From Lumbricus rubellus (Eukaryota > Annelida > Clitellata > Crassiclitellata > Lumbricidae), in contig OX243821.1 of the NCBI GenBank assembly GCA_945859605.1, forward strand, positions 36,744,249 through 36,808,248: DNA of 64,000 bases, given 5' to 3'. Shown here piece after piece: positions 49,648-60,558 of this stretch. Under the pieces are notes generated by a model. The model was not told the DNA's origin, searched no databases, and was given only the letters and a program-made list of their open reading frames with translations. The translations under genes were made by a program, and so were the position numbers. The stretch's first letter is position 1. Each line of letters opens with the position of its first letter.

Positions 49648-51630
49648 GTTTCCTTAGTTTCCTTAGTTTCCTTAGTTTCCTTAGTTTACTTAGTTTACTT
49701 AGTTTCCTTAGTTTCCTTAGTTTCCTTAGTATCCTATTTTTCCTTAGTTTCCTTAGTTTACATAATTTCCATAATTTCCATAGTTTCCTTAGTTTCCTTA
49801 GTTTCCTTAGTTTCCTTAGTTTCCTAAGTTTCCTTAATTTTCTTAGTTTCCTTAGTTTCTTTATTTTCTTTAATTTCCTTAGTTTCCATAGTTTCCTTAG
49901 TTTCCTAAGTTTCCTTAGTTTCCTTAGTTTACTTAGTTTACTTAGTTTCCTTAGTTTCCTTAGTTTCCTTAGTTTCCCTAGTTTCCTTAGTTTCCTTAGT
50001 TTCCTTAGTTTCCTTAGTTTCCATAGTTTCCTTAGTTTCCTAAGTTTCCTTAGTTTCCTTAGTTTACTTAGTTTCCTTAGTTTCCTTAGTTTCCTTAGTT
50101 TCCCTAGTTTCCTTAGTTTCCTTAGTTTCCTTAGTTTCCTTAGTTTCTTTAGTTTCTTTAGTTTACTAAGTTTACTTAGTTTCCTTAGTTTCCTTAGTTT
50201 CCTTACTTTCCTTAGTTTCCTTAGTTTCCTAAGTTTCCTTAGTTTCCTTAGTTTACATAATTTCCTTAATTTCCATAGTTTCCTTAGTTTCCTTAGTTTC
50301 CTTAGTTTCCTTAGTTTCCTAAGTTTTATTTTTCTTTATTTTCTTTAATTTCCTTAGTTTCCTTAGTTTCCTTAGTTTCCTAAGTTTCCTTAGTTTCCTT
50401 AGTTTACTTAGTTTACTTAGTTTCTTTAGTTTCCTTAGTTTCCTTAGTTTCCCTAGTTTCTCTAGTTTTTTTATTTTCTTTAATTTCTTTAGTTTCCTTA
50501 GTTTCCTTAGTTTCCTTAGTTTCCTTAGTTTCCTTAGTTTACTTAGTTTACTTAGTTTACTTAGTTTCCTTAGTTTCCTTAGTTTCTTTAGTTTCCTTAG
50601 TTTCCTTAGTTTCCTTAGTTTCCTTAGTTTCCTTAGTTTCCTTAGTTTCCTTAGTTTCCTTAGTTTCCTTAGTTTCCTTATTTTTCTTTTTTTCCTTAGT
50701 TTCCTTAGTTTCCTTAGTTTCCTTAGTTTACTTAGTTTCCTTAGTTTCCTTAGTTTCCTTAGTTTCCTTAGTTTCTTTTGTTTCCTTAGTTTCCTTAGTT
50801 TCTTTAGTTTCCCTAGTTTCCTTAGTTTCCTTAGTTTCCTTAGTTTCTTTAGTTTGCTTAGTTTTTTAGTTTCCTTAGTTTCCTTAGTTTCCTTAGTTTC
50901 CTTAGTTTCCTTAGTTTCCTTATTTTCCTTAGTTTTTTTAGTTTCCATAGTTTACTAAGTTTCCTTAGTTTCCTTAGTTTCCTAAGTTTCCTTAGTTTCT
51001 TTTTCTTAGTTTCCTTAGTTTCCTTAGTTTCCTTAGTTTACTTAGTTTACTTAGTTTCCTTAGTTTCCTTAGTTTCCTTAGTTTCCCTAGTTTCCTTAGT
51101 TTCCTTAGTTTCCTTAGTTTACTTAGTTTACTTAGTTTCCTTAGTTTCCTTAGTTTCCTTAGTTTCCTATTTTTCCTTAGTTTCCTTAGTTTACATAATT
51201 TCCATAATTTCCATAGTTTCCTTAGTTTCCTTAGTTTCCTTAGTTTCCTTAGTTTCTTTATTTTCTTTAATTTCCTTAGTTTCCATAGTTTCCTTAGTTT
51301 CCTAAGTTCCCTTAGTTTCCTTAGTTTACTTAGTTTACTTAGTTTCCTTAGTTTCCTTAGTTTCCTTAGTTTCCCTAGTTTCCTTAGTTTCTTTATTTTC
51401 TTTAATTTCTTTAGTTTCCTTAGTTTCCTTAGTTTCCTTAGTTTCCTGAGTTTCCTTTGTTTCCTAAGTTTCCTTAGTTTCCTTAGTTTCCTTATTTTTC
51501 TTTTTTTCCTTAGTTTCTTTAGTTTCCTTAGTTTACTTAGTTTACATAATTTCCTTAGTTTCCTTAGTTTCCTTAGTTTCCTTAGTTTACTTAGTTTCCT
51601 TAGTTTCCTTAGTTTCCTTAGTTTCCTTAG
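49648..51630. repeat. 9-bp satellite (tttccttag)n, left of the retrotransposon
   Basis: About 220 imperfect units with recurring variants (tttacttag, tttctttag, tttcctaag, tttccctag, tatttttc). Higher-order blocks of ~150-300 bp recur. Because the unit is a multiple of three with few stops, long Leu/Ser/Phe and Lys/Leu/Arg frames run through it; they are not genes. Confidence 0.95.
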
Positions 51631-53991
51631 TGTCACGAGTTGCCCTTGTTGATAGCATTGGGCCCTATGCATTGTATCTATATTGTGCTATGTTATATAT
51701 AATTATTATTTGCTTAAATGACAGTTTGACAATTATAGTATATAGATATACCTATAATAATCTAGCTTATATAATATATCGATGGTCGTCGATGGTCGTT
51801 GGGTCCAAAAGGTGTGTCGGGGTTAAGGGTCATCTGTCTGGAAGGCGGATAGGCCTATATAGGCAAGAGAACGGACTGTCTGGGGTCAGTCATCGGAGGT
51901 CAGTCGTCGGAGGAGAGTCATCGGAGGTCAGTCGTCGGAAGCTGTCGTCGAGGAGTCGTCGGTCGGAGATGCGAAGTGGGCATGCACGCTGAACTTTGCT
52001 GAAGGACGTTCGAGCGTAGGACAACGCACAACGGTGCAAGAAGGTGAACACTGGGCACAACGGTGCTACCAGGCGAATTCGAAGCACAACGGTGCTACTA
52101 CCAGACGAGGACGGGCTGGAAGGAGCGGACGCTTTCCCGCTTTTTCTCCGTCGCTTTCCGCCACTTCTTCGCAACTTCTCTACCACGTGACCACGTCTAT
52201 GCTAGACGTGGGCGGTGTCTGGGAGAGCGGAATCTTCTCCGCCACTTCTACGACCGAGGTGGGCGGTGCCGGAAGGAACTGGCACTCCTCTACAAGACGC
52301 GACCAGCAGTCGTAGCTGGAACGCCAGCAGGACTGGAACTCTCGACGCTGGGTTCGAGAACGGACCAACGGACGACTTCAAAGCCAGACAACCAGACCAG
52401 TGAGCCGACCGAAGCCCTTCGCTGCGTAACAGGACTTCTTCACACCTGCAGAAACTGTCTCCATGCGAACGGAAACGTGAGTGGGGGCGAAGCTTTGTTG
52501 GGGGGGTCTGGGGGAGGGCACGACCATCGATTAGGGCTCTATAGGCGTAGCTTATTAACTCTTCCGCAGCTAAGTTGTTTTTTATAAATATAGTCATAAT
52601 TTGTTCATAAATAGAAAAACACTTAAAGTCCATGAAATATTGACATGTCTTATATCATTTTGTTCGTATTTGATTCCTCAACAATATTCTGTCTTGAAAA
52701 CGCAGATAAATTGACGTGTTTGCCTTAAAATTTATAAATATATTAAATATTTTAAAAAATAATTTTTTAATTTATAACATTAAAAATTAATAAAAAAAAT
52801 TATGAACCAACTAAAATTAATGCAAATACTTATAAATGTAGCTACTTGTATGACAAACTTGTATCAAACAGTGAAAAGCTAAAAAAAGTGTGAATTTAAT
52901 TTTAAAATGATTTTATATTACTTCCACTTAGAAGATAATGACATCGACGCTCATGTCAACAAAATACTAGGTCTGCTTGCGATGTCGCCGTATTTCTATC
53001 CAAATATGTCCAAACATAGATAATTATTTTATAAATCCTTTACACAATTTGCCTGACTGATAAGTTTTATGTTACTAATTAGGCTGAAAGACCTAAATAA
53101 AAAAAATTACTGCAGAGAAGTGATCAAATGAGCTCATGTTTTCCTACTCTATGATGAGATCGGCGTGGTCGGATGGACGGGCGGTAAATGTGCGGTCTTC
53201 AAATCCCGAAACCTTTACATCATCTAGAATAAATGTGCTTGAGACCTTATTAGAGCATTTGTTGAACAATATGATTCATTTTGTCTGAACTTGGCTGATG
53301 AAAAGACATAATTACAGCGAAATGGTCAACGGCCAAGAAGCCGCAGACGCGGCCGAAAGTAAACAAATGGCGGGATGTAAATTTTCACAAACTTACGGCC
53401 ATAATTTTCGTTTATAACTTCATCAAACCATTGGGGAAAACCTACGTTAGGGTATTTTCTGATCCGTCTTCATGTCCCCAATCGAAATATATAAATAGAT
53501 TTCTAAATATATCTACATTATCCGACAAACGGGTGCGTTTTTGTTGTGCGGTCACAATCGACCCCATTCGCTGCGAAAGAGCAGGACTGGAACTCTCGAC
53601 GCTGGGTTCGAGAACGGACCAACGGACGACTTCAAAGCCAGACAACCAGACCAGTGAGCCGACCGAAGCCCTTCGCTGCGTAACAGGACTTCTTCACACC
53701 TGCAGAAACTGTCTCCATGCGAACGGAAACGTGAGTGGGGGCGAAGCTTTGTTGGGGGGGTCTGGGGGAGGGCACGACCATCGATTAGGGCTCTATAGGC
53801 GTAGCCTATTAACGATACTGTTTTTGCTATATATGTAACTATGTCTTTTAGTTTAATTTCAGTTGTCTTTTTATCTGAATAATTTTCTAAACGAGTTCAT
53901 GCTTTGTTTTCTAGTATTTCGATGACAATATTCTAGACACCCTTTCCTTAATAGGCTAGGGCTAACTCGCCATTTAAGATAACTCATGACA
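51631..53991 (+). repeat. 5' LTR (2361 bp, containing an internal duplication and insertion)
   Basis: It matches the 3' LTR except for about 1.25 kb of extra sequence: a ~230-bp segment occurs twice (52326-52560 and 53580-53817), with ~1.02 kb of unrelated AT-rich DNA between. Apart from that the two LTRs differ by few bases (for example a 4-base difference near 51734), pointing to a recent insertion. A strong splice-donor-like aacgtgagtggg lies in the repeated segment. Confidence 0.85.
52561..53579. other. unrecognised AT-rich insertion inside the 5' LTR
   Basis: No ORF with recognisable content, no clear terminal inverted repeats. It is bounded by the two ~230-bp copies of LTR sequence. 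It is absent from the 3' LTR. Confidence 0.6.
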
Positions 53992-54355
53992 ATGTGGTGG
54001 CAGCAGCGGTGGGATGGTTGAGTTTGTTTAGGATATGGTCGTTGTATTAGGAACATAAGCTACATTTGACTCGATAGAATTAGACGGGGATTTAGACACT
54101 GATTAAATGATTTAGCTAAACGCATTGAAGCATTGCTAAAGATAATTTATGCTATTATAGCGTAGGTGTTTCACGCTGCATAAATAGGCCAGAGGGATTG
54201 TTTAAAGATCTGTTGTAGACTTAGTTAAACATACTTCTTCTATAGTGTCGCCTATAGTGGGGTCTAAGGTAATTATCTAGACTGAATAGATTAGCATTTG
54301 TCGCTTAGGGGATATTCTGTTTCAGTTTAGCCCAGTAGGCTAATTATTTCTCGAC
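53992..54355 (+). other. retrotransposon leader with primer-binding region
   Basis: It starts atgtggtggcagcagcggtg just after the LTR; the tgg-led stretch is the likely tRNA primer-binding site. The rest of the leader up to the gag ATG at 54356 has no ORF of note. Confidence 0.55.
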
Positions 54356-57300
54356 ATGGAGCAATTGATAGCACTTGCCGAAAGGAGTGGCTTGAAAGGG
54401 CCTGAGCTTCTTGAGTTTGTGGAAAAGCACAGAGCTGATGAAGAAGCGCGACAGAAACGGATTCTTGAGCGAGAAGAGAGAGCAGCTGACAGAGAGATGC
54501 GCAAGTTTGAATTGGAGCGTCAGGCTAAAGTGGAAGCAGAACAAAACGCACTCAAGAAGTTTGAGATGGAGCAACAGGCTAAATCTGTAGCCGAAGAAAA
54601 CGCACTCAAGAAGTTTGAATTGGAGAGACAGGCAAAAGCTGAAGCCTTAGATTTGGAAAGACAGGCTAAAACTGAAGCCGAAGCCAATTTAATGAGGAAG
54701 TTAGATTTGGAAAGACAGGCTAAAGCTGAAGCCGAAGCCAATGTAATGAGGAAGTTAGATTTGGAGAGACAAGCAAAAGCCGAAGCCGATGAATGTGCCA
54801 TGAGAAAATTGGAACTTGAAAGAAAGATGAAACAGGAGGCGCACGAGCAAGCATTGGAAATGCAAAAGGAGCAGCATGAACAGTCCATGGCTTTGGAGAA
54901 AGCTAAGCTCGAAGGAAAGACTGTACGGCAGGCTAGTATCAGAAGTGTTAGTGAAAACGCAGCATCTGAAGAGGATGGTGAAGAGGAGGAGGAAGAGGAG
55001 CGGACCTCGGATTTTACAGTCAATGCGAGGAAAGGACCAAAGCTACCTCCATTTGAGGATGGCAAAGATAATATGGACGCTTATCTGAGAAGATTTGAGA
55101 AATATGCGTCTATTCGTAAATGGAAAAGACAGGAATGGGCAGTTTATTTGGCCGCACTTTTGAAAGGACGCGCTTTAGATGTGTTTGCGCGTATGCCGCC
55201 TGAACAATACGACGATTACGACGCATTGAAAGATGCTCTTCTGAAAAGATATCAGATGACGGAAGAAGGCTTTCACAAGCGGTTTAATAACTGTAGACCG
55301 GAAACTGGAGAAGCGCCTCAACAATTCATCACCAGGTTAGAAAGCTACTTGATGAGATGGATTGAGCTCGCCAAAGTCACTCAAGACTTTGATGGACTGA
55401 AGAGTTTGCTGGTAAAGGAGCAGTATCTCTCTGTGGTGAGCAGAGAATTGTCGCTGTTCTTGAGAGAAAGGGCGCCAAAAGATCTTCAGGAACTCGCTAA
55501 ATTAGCGGAGACCTACATAGAGGCACACGAAGTAAAGTCAAAACAGCCATACCAGTCGGACTATGGAGAGAAAGAAGTAAGAACAGAGGGAAAATTTCTC
55601 AAGCCAGACTTCGCTAAGGAAAATGAGAGGGCTGGAAAGAAAGACCAAAAACGTAACGGGGCTACTGATAGGCCTTGTTTTTTTTGTAACCGATACGGGC
55701 ACTCCTATAATTCATGTCGGTTTAGAATGAATACGTCACATAAAGCCGCAGGAATGCAGACTTCCTGGAAGCCTAGAAATGCACGGCAGAACCAGAAGAA
55801 AAAAGCTGAGAACAAGAAAGATAAATCAGTATCTTCCGCAGTTGATAAGAAAACGCACCAAACGACCGCAACTTCAACCGATCCAGAAGGAACGCTGGTC
55901 AAGGAAGGGTGTGACGAAAATGCTGGTCAGGCGTTGAAAAATCTGTCCGATGGTGAAGATGTCGAACTAAGATGTGGTTGCAAAGCGCACGTCATAGCTG
56001 AAGCCTGTAGACCGGGTAAATACGGAACTGATATGAAGACAACGATTGGTTATGTAGGAGATCAACAGGTCGAAGTGCTTCGAGACACCGGATGTTCGTC
56101 AGTGGTTGTAGCCAGGAGGCTGGTGAAAAAGAATCAGATGACTGGGAAGCATGAGTTGTGCATTCTGATTGACAAAACTACGAGGAAAGTGCCAACCGCT
56201 ATCATTGAAGTCAGAACGGACTACTTCACAGGGAAAGTGAAAGCGCTCTGCATGAAGGAAACATTATACGACCTTGTAATTGGAAATATATCTGTAGCGG
56301 AACTACGGCCCAGATCCTTCGACAAGAGTACTGAGGTACATGAACAAGACTTGTTGATTGACGCAGAGAAAGATGCGGGGTGTACTGAAGAGCAGTTGAA
56401 TGTGACATCAGCTGTGGAAACCCGACATATGAAAGAGAAAGCGAGAGCATTGCCAAAGCAGTTACGAGTCCCAGAATTTCAGAATGAAGTCACATTGGAA
56501 ACGTTGAAGAAGGAACAGGCTGAGGACAGTTCATTGAAGAAATACTGGGAGTATTCTACACAGAAAGAAGCGACTGGAACGAACGATGACGATCGCATCG
56601 TACGCTTTGATGTGGAACGAGGACTACTGTATCGCAAGTTTCGATCACCACATCATAACTTCGGCGATGAAGTGAAACAGCTGGTAATTCCATCCAGGTT
56701 GAGAACCAGAGTAATGGAAATAGCCCATAGCTCAATTCTTGGAGGACACTTGGGCATTCACAAAACTCAAGAGAGAATTTTATCTCAATTCTTTTGGCCA
56801 GGATGCTACAGTGATATCGGAAGATACTGTCGATCCTGCGATATTTGTCAAAGAACCTTGCCGAAGGGGCGAGTTCAGAAAGTGCCTTTGATCAAGATGC
56901 CGATAATTGACACGGTCTTTAAGAGATGCGTGGTCGACCTGATTGGACCACTTCCATGCTCAGAGCGAGGACACCGGTACATTCTAACATTGGTGGATTG
57001 TGCAAGCCGCTATCCTGAGTGTATCGCGCTTAAGCAAATTGACACCTGTTCTGTTGCAGAAGCATTGCTTAGCATCTTTTCAAGGATGGGGGCACCATTG
57101 GAGCTGCTCTCGGATAATGGATCACAGTTCACAGGAGCAATGATGAAGGAAGTAGGTCGACTTCTGTCGATAAAACAATTATTCAGCACTCCATATCACA
57201 GTCAAAACTGTGGATTGGTTGAGAGATATAACGGAGTCATCAAACAAATGCTTCGGAAAATGTGTGCAGAGAAAGTGAAAGATTGGGATCGATACTTAGA

Positions 57301-58087
57301 TCCTTTGATGTTCGCATATCGTGAGGTCAGTAATGAAAGTACGGGATTCAGTCCATTTGAGATGATTTACGGAAGACCTGTGCGAGGATCCATGGCGATC
57401 TTGAAGGAACTGTGGACTAAAGACATTGCTGAACCAGAGGAGAAGACGACTTATGAGTATGTTGTCGATCTGAGGAATCGTCTTCAAGAGACTTGTCACT
57501 TGGCGCAAGAAAATCTGCAAAGAGCCGCTGATAAATATAAGCGCAATTTTGACAAGCATGCCAAGCCTCGAAAGTTTGATCCAGGTGATAAAGTACTGCT
57601 ACTGTTGCCTACAGAGAGCAACAAACTGCAAATGCAATGGAAAGGTCCATTTCCAGTACTGAAACGATTCGGAGAAGCTGATTATGTAATCCAGTTTCCT
57701 CACCGAGCAAAGACGTTCCATGCGAACATGCTGAAACGCTATCATGAGCGTCAACCAGAGACAGAGAACAGACCGAGCGAGGAAGCCGTGAACGACGAAA
57801 TGCAAGCTGTAGGAGCGGCTGTTGTCGTCGAAGAATTGTCGGATGCAGAGATGAAGATGACAGGTGAAAGAAATCTGCCACTCTTTAACAATCTGCAGAA
57901 AGAGACCTACAAAGATGTGGAGATAGGCCATGATCTGTCAGCGGATCAGAAGAAGGAGGTCGAAACACTCTTGGAAGAATTTCAAGACATCTTCAGTGAT
58001 GTGCTAAGAAGAATCAAGCTAGTCGGTCATCGGATTCAGCCTGCGTTAAATGTCGCAGGGCTGAAGAGACCATATCCTGTGCCATAG
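54356..58087 (+). CDS. Gag-protease-integrase polyprotein (SCAN-like Gag), truncated before RT
   Basis: 1243 residues. Residues ~15-190 are a highly charged coiled coil with repeats of the type KLDLERQAKAEAEAN. The Gag core follows (about 235-390); its second part resembles a SCAN domain (FHKRFNNCRPETGE near 305, SLLVKEQYLSVVSREL near 349). Zinc knuckle CFFCNRYGHSYNSC is at 441. Protease active site DTG is at 577. Integrase: H-H-C-C zinc domain at ~790-833, catalytic Asp861 (VVDLIGPLP), Asp920 (SDNGSQF) and Glu956 (GLVERYN), a regular D-x35-E, then a GPF/Y-type module (WKGPFPVLKRFG) near 1095. The last ~40 residues (KKEVETLLEEFQDIFSDV to PYPVP) look like the entry to RT, where the frame stops. 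Confidence 0.9.
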   Translation: MEQLIALAERSGLKGPELLEFVEKHRADEEARQKRILEREERAADREMRKFELERQAKVEAEQNALKKFEMEQQAKSVAEENALKKFELERQAKAEALDLERQAKTEAEANLMRKLDLERQAKAEAEANVMRKLDLERQAKAEADECAMRKLELERKMKQEAHEQALEMQKEQHEQSMALEKAKLEGKTVRQASIRSVSENAASEEDGEEEEEEERTSDFTVNARKGPKLPPFEDGKDNMDAYLRRFEKYASIRKWKRQEWAVYLAALLKGRALDVFARMPPEQYDDYDALKDALLKRYQMTEEGFHKRFNNCRPETGEAPQQFITRLESYLMRWIELAKVTQDFDGLKSLLVKEQYLSVVSRELSLFLRERAPKDLQELAKLAETYIEAHEVKSKQPYQSDYGEKEVRTEGKFLKPDFAKENERAGKKDQKRNGATDRPCFFCNRYGHSYNSCRFRMNTSHKAAGMQTSWKPRNARQNQKKKAENKKDKSVSSAVDKKTHQTTATSTDPEGTLVKEGCDENAGQALKNLSDGEDVELRCGCKAHVIAEACRPGKYGTDMKTTIGYVGDQQVEVLRDTGCSSVVVARRLVKKNQMTGKHELCILIDKTTRKVPTAIIEVRTDYFTGKVKALCMKETLYDLVIGNISVAELRPRSFDKSTEVHEQDLLIDAEKDAGCTEEQLNVTSAVETRHMKEKARALPKQLRVPEFQNEVTLETLKKEQAEDSSLKKYWEYSTQKEATGTNDDDRIVRFDVERGLLYRKFRSPHHNFGDEVKQLVIPSRLRTRVMEIAHSSILGGHLGIHKTQERILSQFFWPGCYSDIGRYCRSCDICQRTLPKGRVQKVPLIKMPIIDTVFKRCVVDLIGPLPCSERGHRYILTLVDCASRYPECIALKQIDTCSVAEALLSIFSRMGAPLELLSDNGSQFTGAMMKEVGRLLSIKQLFSTPYHSQNCGLVERYNGVIKQMLRKMCAEKVKDWDRYLDPLMFAYREVSNESTGFSPFEMIYGRPVRGSMAILKELWTKDIAEPEEKTTYEYVVDLRNRLQETCHLAQENLQRAADKYKRNFDKHAKPRKFDPGDKVLLLLPTESNKLQMQWKGPFPVLKRFGEADYVIQFPHRAKTFHANMLKRYHERQPETENRPSEEAVNDEMQAVGAAVVVEELSDAEMKMTGERNLPLFNNLQKETYKDVEIGHDLSADQKKEVETLLEEFQDIFSDVLRRIKLVGHRIQPALNVAGLKRPYPVP

Positions 58088-58427
58088 GCTATGAGACAGA
58101 AGCTGGACAAGAAAATCGAGGACTAGATTAGGGGTGATAATATTGTGAGTGGGTAAGTCGGATGGATCATCAGTCTTTGATCTATCATCAAGGAACTAAT
58201 TCAGTAAATGGGAGTTTAGTATTTACTGGGTTTTAATTTTGCAGCCGTATTTCTTTATTATACGCTTTTAAAAAAGGGTTTGAAAATGTGGGGGCCGATT
58301 TTTTAAGCCGCCATCTGTAGGCCTAGATAGGAACTAGGATAAGTAAACCTAGATATTAACAGGGCAATCGTTTTAGTTTTAGTTGTAAAGAAAAGCTAAG
58401 GTAGTTTTCTCTTAAGTGTGGGGCCAT
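58088..58427 (+). other. remnant between integrase ORF and 3' LTR, RT/RNase H deleted
   Basis: Only 340 bp separate the stop from the LTR. After the stop the frame briefly continues with RT-entry-like codons (AMRQKLDKKIED) before a second stop, and no YxDD or RNase H motif can be found. The purine-rich gtgtggggccat at its end is the probable polypurine tract. Confidence 0.75.
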
Positions 58428-59487
58428 TGTCACGAGTTGCCCTTGTTGATAGCATTGGGCCCTATGCATTGTATCTATATTGTGCTATGTTGTATATAAT
58501 TATTATTTGCTTAAATGACAGTTTGACAATAGTATATAGATATACCTATAATAATCTAGCTTATATAATATATCGATGGTCGTCGATGGTCGTTGGGTCC
58601 AAAAGGTGTGTCGGGGTTAAGGGTCATCTGTCTGGAAGGCGGATAGGCCTATATAGGCAAGAGAACGGACTGTCTGGGGTCAGTCATCGGAGGTCAGTCG
58701 TCGGAGGAGAGTCATCGGAGGTCAGTCGTCGGAAGCTGTCGTCGAGGAGTCGTCGGTCGGAGATGCGAAGTGGGCATGCACGCTGAACTTTGCTGAAGGA
58801 CGTTCGAGCGTAGGACAACGCACAACGGTGCAAGAAGGTGAACACTGGGCACAACGGTGCTACCAGGCGAATTCGAAGCACAACGGTGCTACTACCAGAC
58901 GAGGACGGGCTGGAAGGAGCGGACGCTTTCCCGCTTTTTCTCCGTCGCTTTCCGCCACTTCTTCGCAACTTCTCTACCACGTGACCACGTCTATGCTAGA
59001 CGTGGGCGGTGTCTGTGAGAGCGGAATCTTCTCCGCCACTTCTACGACCGAGGTGGGCGGTGCCGGAAGGAACTGGCACTCCTCTACAAGACGCGACCAG
59101 CAGTCGTAGCTGGAACGCCAGCAGGACTGGAACTCTCGACGCTGGGTTCGAGAACGGACCAACGGACGACTTCAAAGCCAGACAACCAGACCAGTGAGCC
59201 GACCGAAGCCCTTCGCTGCGTAACAGGACTTCTTCACACCTGCAGAAACTGTCTCCATGCGAACGGAAACGTGAGTGGGGGCGAAGCTTTGTTGGGGGGG
59301 TCTGGGGGAGGGCACGACCATCGATTAGGGCTCTATAGGCGTAGCCTATTAACGATACTGTTTTTGCTATATATGTAACTATGTCTTTTAGTTTAATTTC
59401 AGTTGTCTTTTTATCTGAATAATTTTCTAAACGAGTTCATGCTTTGTTTTCTAGTATTTCGATGACAATATTCTAGACACCCTTTCC

Positions 59488-60518
59488 TTAACCTTTTCGA
59501 TACCTATGACGCCGGATATATCCGGCGGAGGAAATAAATCGTATTCCCTCAACGCCGGATATATCCGGCGGTGCTGCGCTGTCTGTTTAATAGCCTAGGT
59601 ATACGGTATAACGTTGTTTTTGGTATCCCAGATTATGCCTAATGTTGTCTACGATCAATAATTCCCATACTTTGGCTATGAATCGGGGTTCCCCCCTGAT
59701 TTGGGCTAAAAAAATAGACCAGACGAACGTGGTTTATACGCTGTCTGCTTTGACTCAGCATGTAAAGTTCAATCGTACTGTGAAGCGTTGACGAATAATA
59801 AGAGGTTTTTTTAGCTTGAAAGAAATTATAGACACACAATTATGCGTACGAGGCGGGGGGTCCAGAGGGGCAAATGCCCCCCAACTTTCGGGCAAGTCTG
59901 GTTTTTCGGGCAAACCACAGCCCCGGACGACTAAAAAAGGTCGTCAAATTTTTTGCCACATATATTTTTTCGGGCAGAAGCTCAATCTTTGCCCCCCCCC
60001 CCACCCCCACTGCTGAAATCTTCCGTACGCCTATGTGTAGACAGATTGCAGAACGATGACGAATTATACGATTTAGATGACAGCGGCGATGATATTGACG
60101 AGTAGGCCTGTGACGATTCTGAAGAGTTGAGTTGTCGGCGAATGAAGTTTCATTATTTTGATATGAGAAGTTCTCATTGAGTAGGCGCTATACAAATAGA
60201 AAATACGCTTAGGACTGTTGCTGTCTAAACGAGTTTAGCCATCTGCATTGTGGACACGTAATGCAAACTTGAACTAGGCCTATTGCCATAACAGCTAATG
60301 GTTCTATTATTTTGAGTTGAATAGTTGTCTTTGAAGAGGCGCTATATAAATGAAAAATACAAATAACTTTTGTTTTTACATAACCTTTATGATCATCATT
60401 GAAAATGCAGCATACGAACAGCTCATTATAATCACTGCCGTCGAAAAAGATAAAAGTCGAATTTTCACATATTTCTCCGGTCACAGGAATTTTTTACCTC
60501 CGGTAGCGAAAGGGTTAA
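59488..60518. repeat. TTAA target duplication of the piggyBac-like element
   Basis: TTAA at 59488-59491 and 60515-60518. The uninterrupted site in the 5' LTR reads ctttccTTAAtaggctagg. Confidence 0.95.
59492..60514. mobile_element. non-autonomous piggyBac-like element (1023 bp)
   Basis: Its ends are ccttttcgatacc and (reverse complement of the right end) ccctttcgctacc, an imperfect inverted repeat flanked by TTAA. Near the left end are two copies of an 18-base palindrome (59510-59527 and 59553-59570). The interior has no intact ORF. A stretch near 60046-60105 would encode an acidic Asp-rich segment (DLDDSGDDIDE) like the N-terminus of piggyBac transposases. G/C-homopolymer-rich DNA near 59990-60010 may be a further insertion. 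Confidence 0.85.
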
Positions 60519-60558
60519 TAGGCTAGGGCTAACTCGCCATTTAAGATAACTCATGACA

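Larger units (their letters stand above)
51631..60558 (+). mobile_element. LTR retrotransposon, Ty3/gypsy Gmr1-like, lacking reverse transcriptase
   Basis: 8,928 bp including later insertions. LTR ends are TGTCA...TGACA. A tgg-containing primer-binding region (tggtggcagcagcggtggg) starts a few bases after the 5' LTR, and a purine-rich stretch gtgtggggccat precedes the 3' LTR. One ORF encodes Gag, protease and integrase. The integrase lies before the point where RT would begin, an order known from Gmr1-type elements. RT and RNase H are missing, so it can move only in trans. Confidence 0.88.
58428..60558 (+). repeat. 3' LTR (interrupted by a piggyBac-like element)
   Basis: Without the insertion it would be about 1.1 kb. 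It begins TGTCACGAGTTGCCC and ends AACTCATGACA. The interruption is at a TTAA that is single in the 5' LTR (53947-53950). Confidence 0.88.

Noticed and set aside
50319..51672. Long Lys-Leu-Arg-rich open frames (209 and 226 codons, minus strand) and matching Phe-Leu-Ser frames
   Set aside because: They are direct translations of the 9-bp satellite, with no start context, domain or codon bias.
52063..52633. Overlapping 140-174-codon ORFs in the LTR
   Set aside because: They are on both strands, lie in LTR sequence, recur in each LTR copy and have no recognisable domain.
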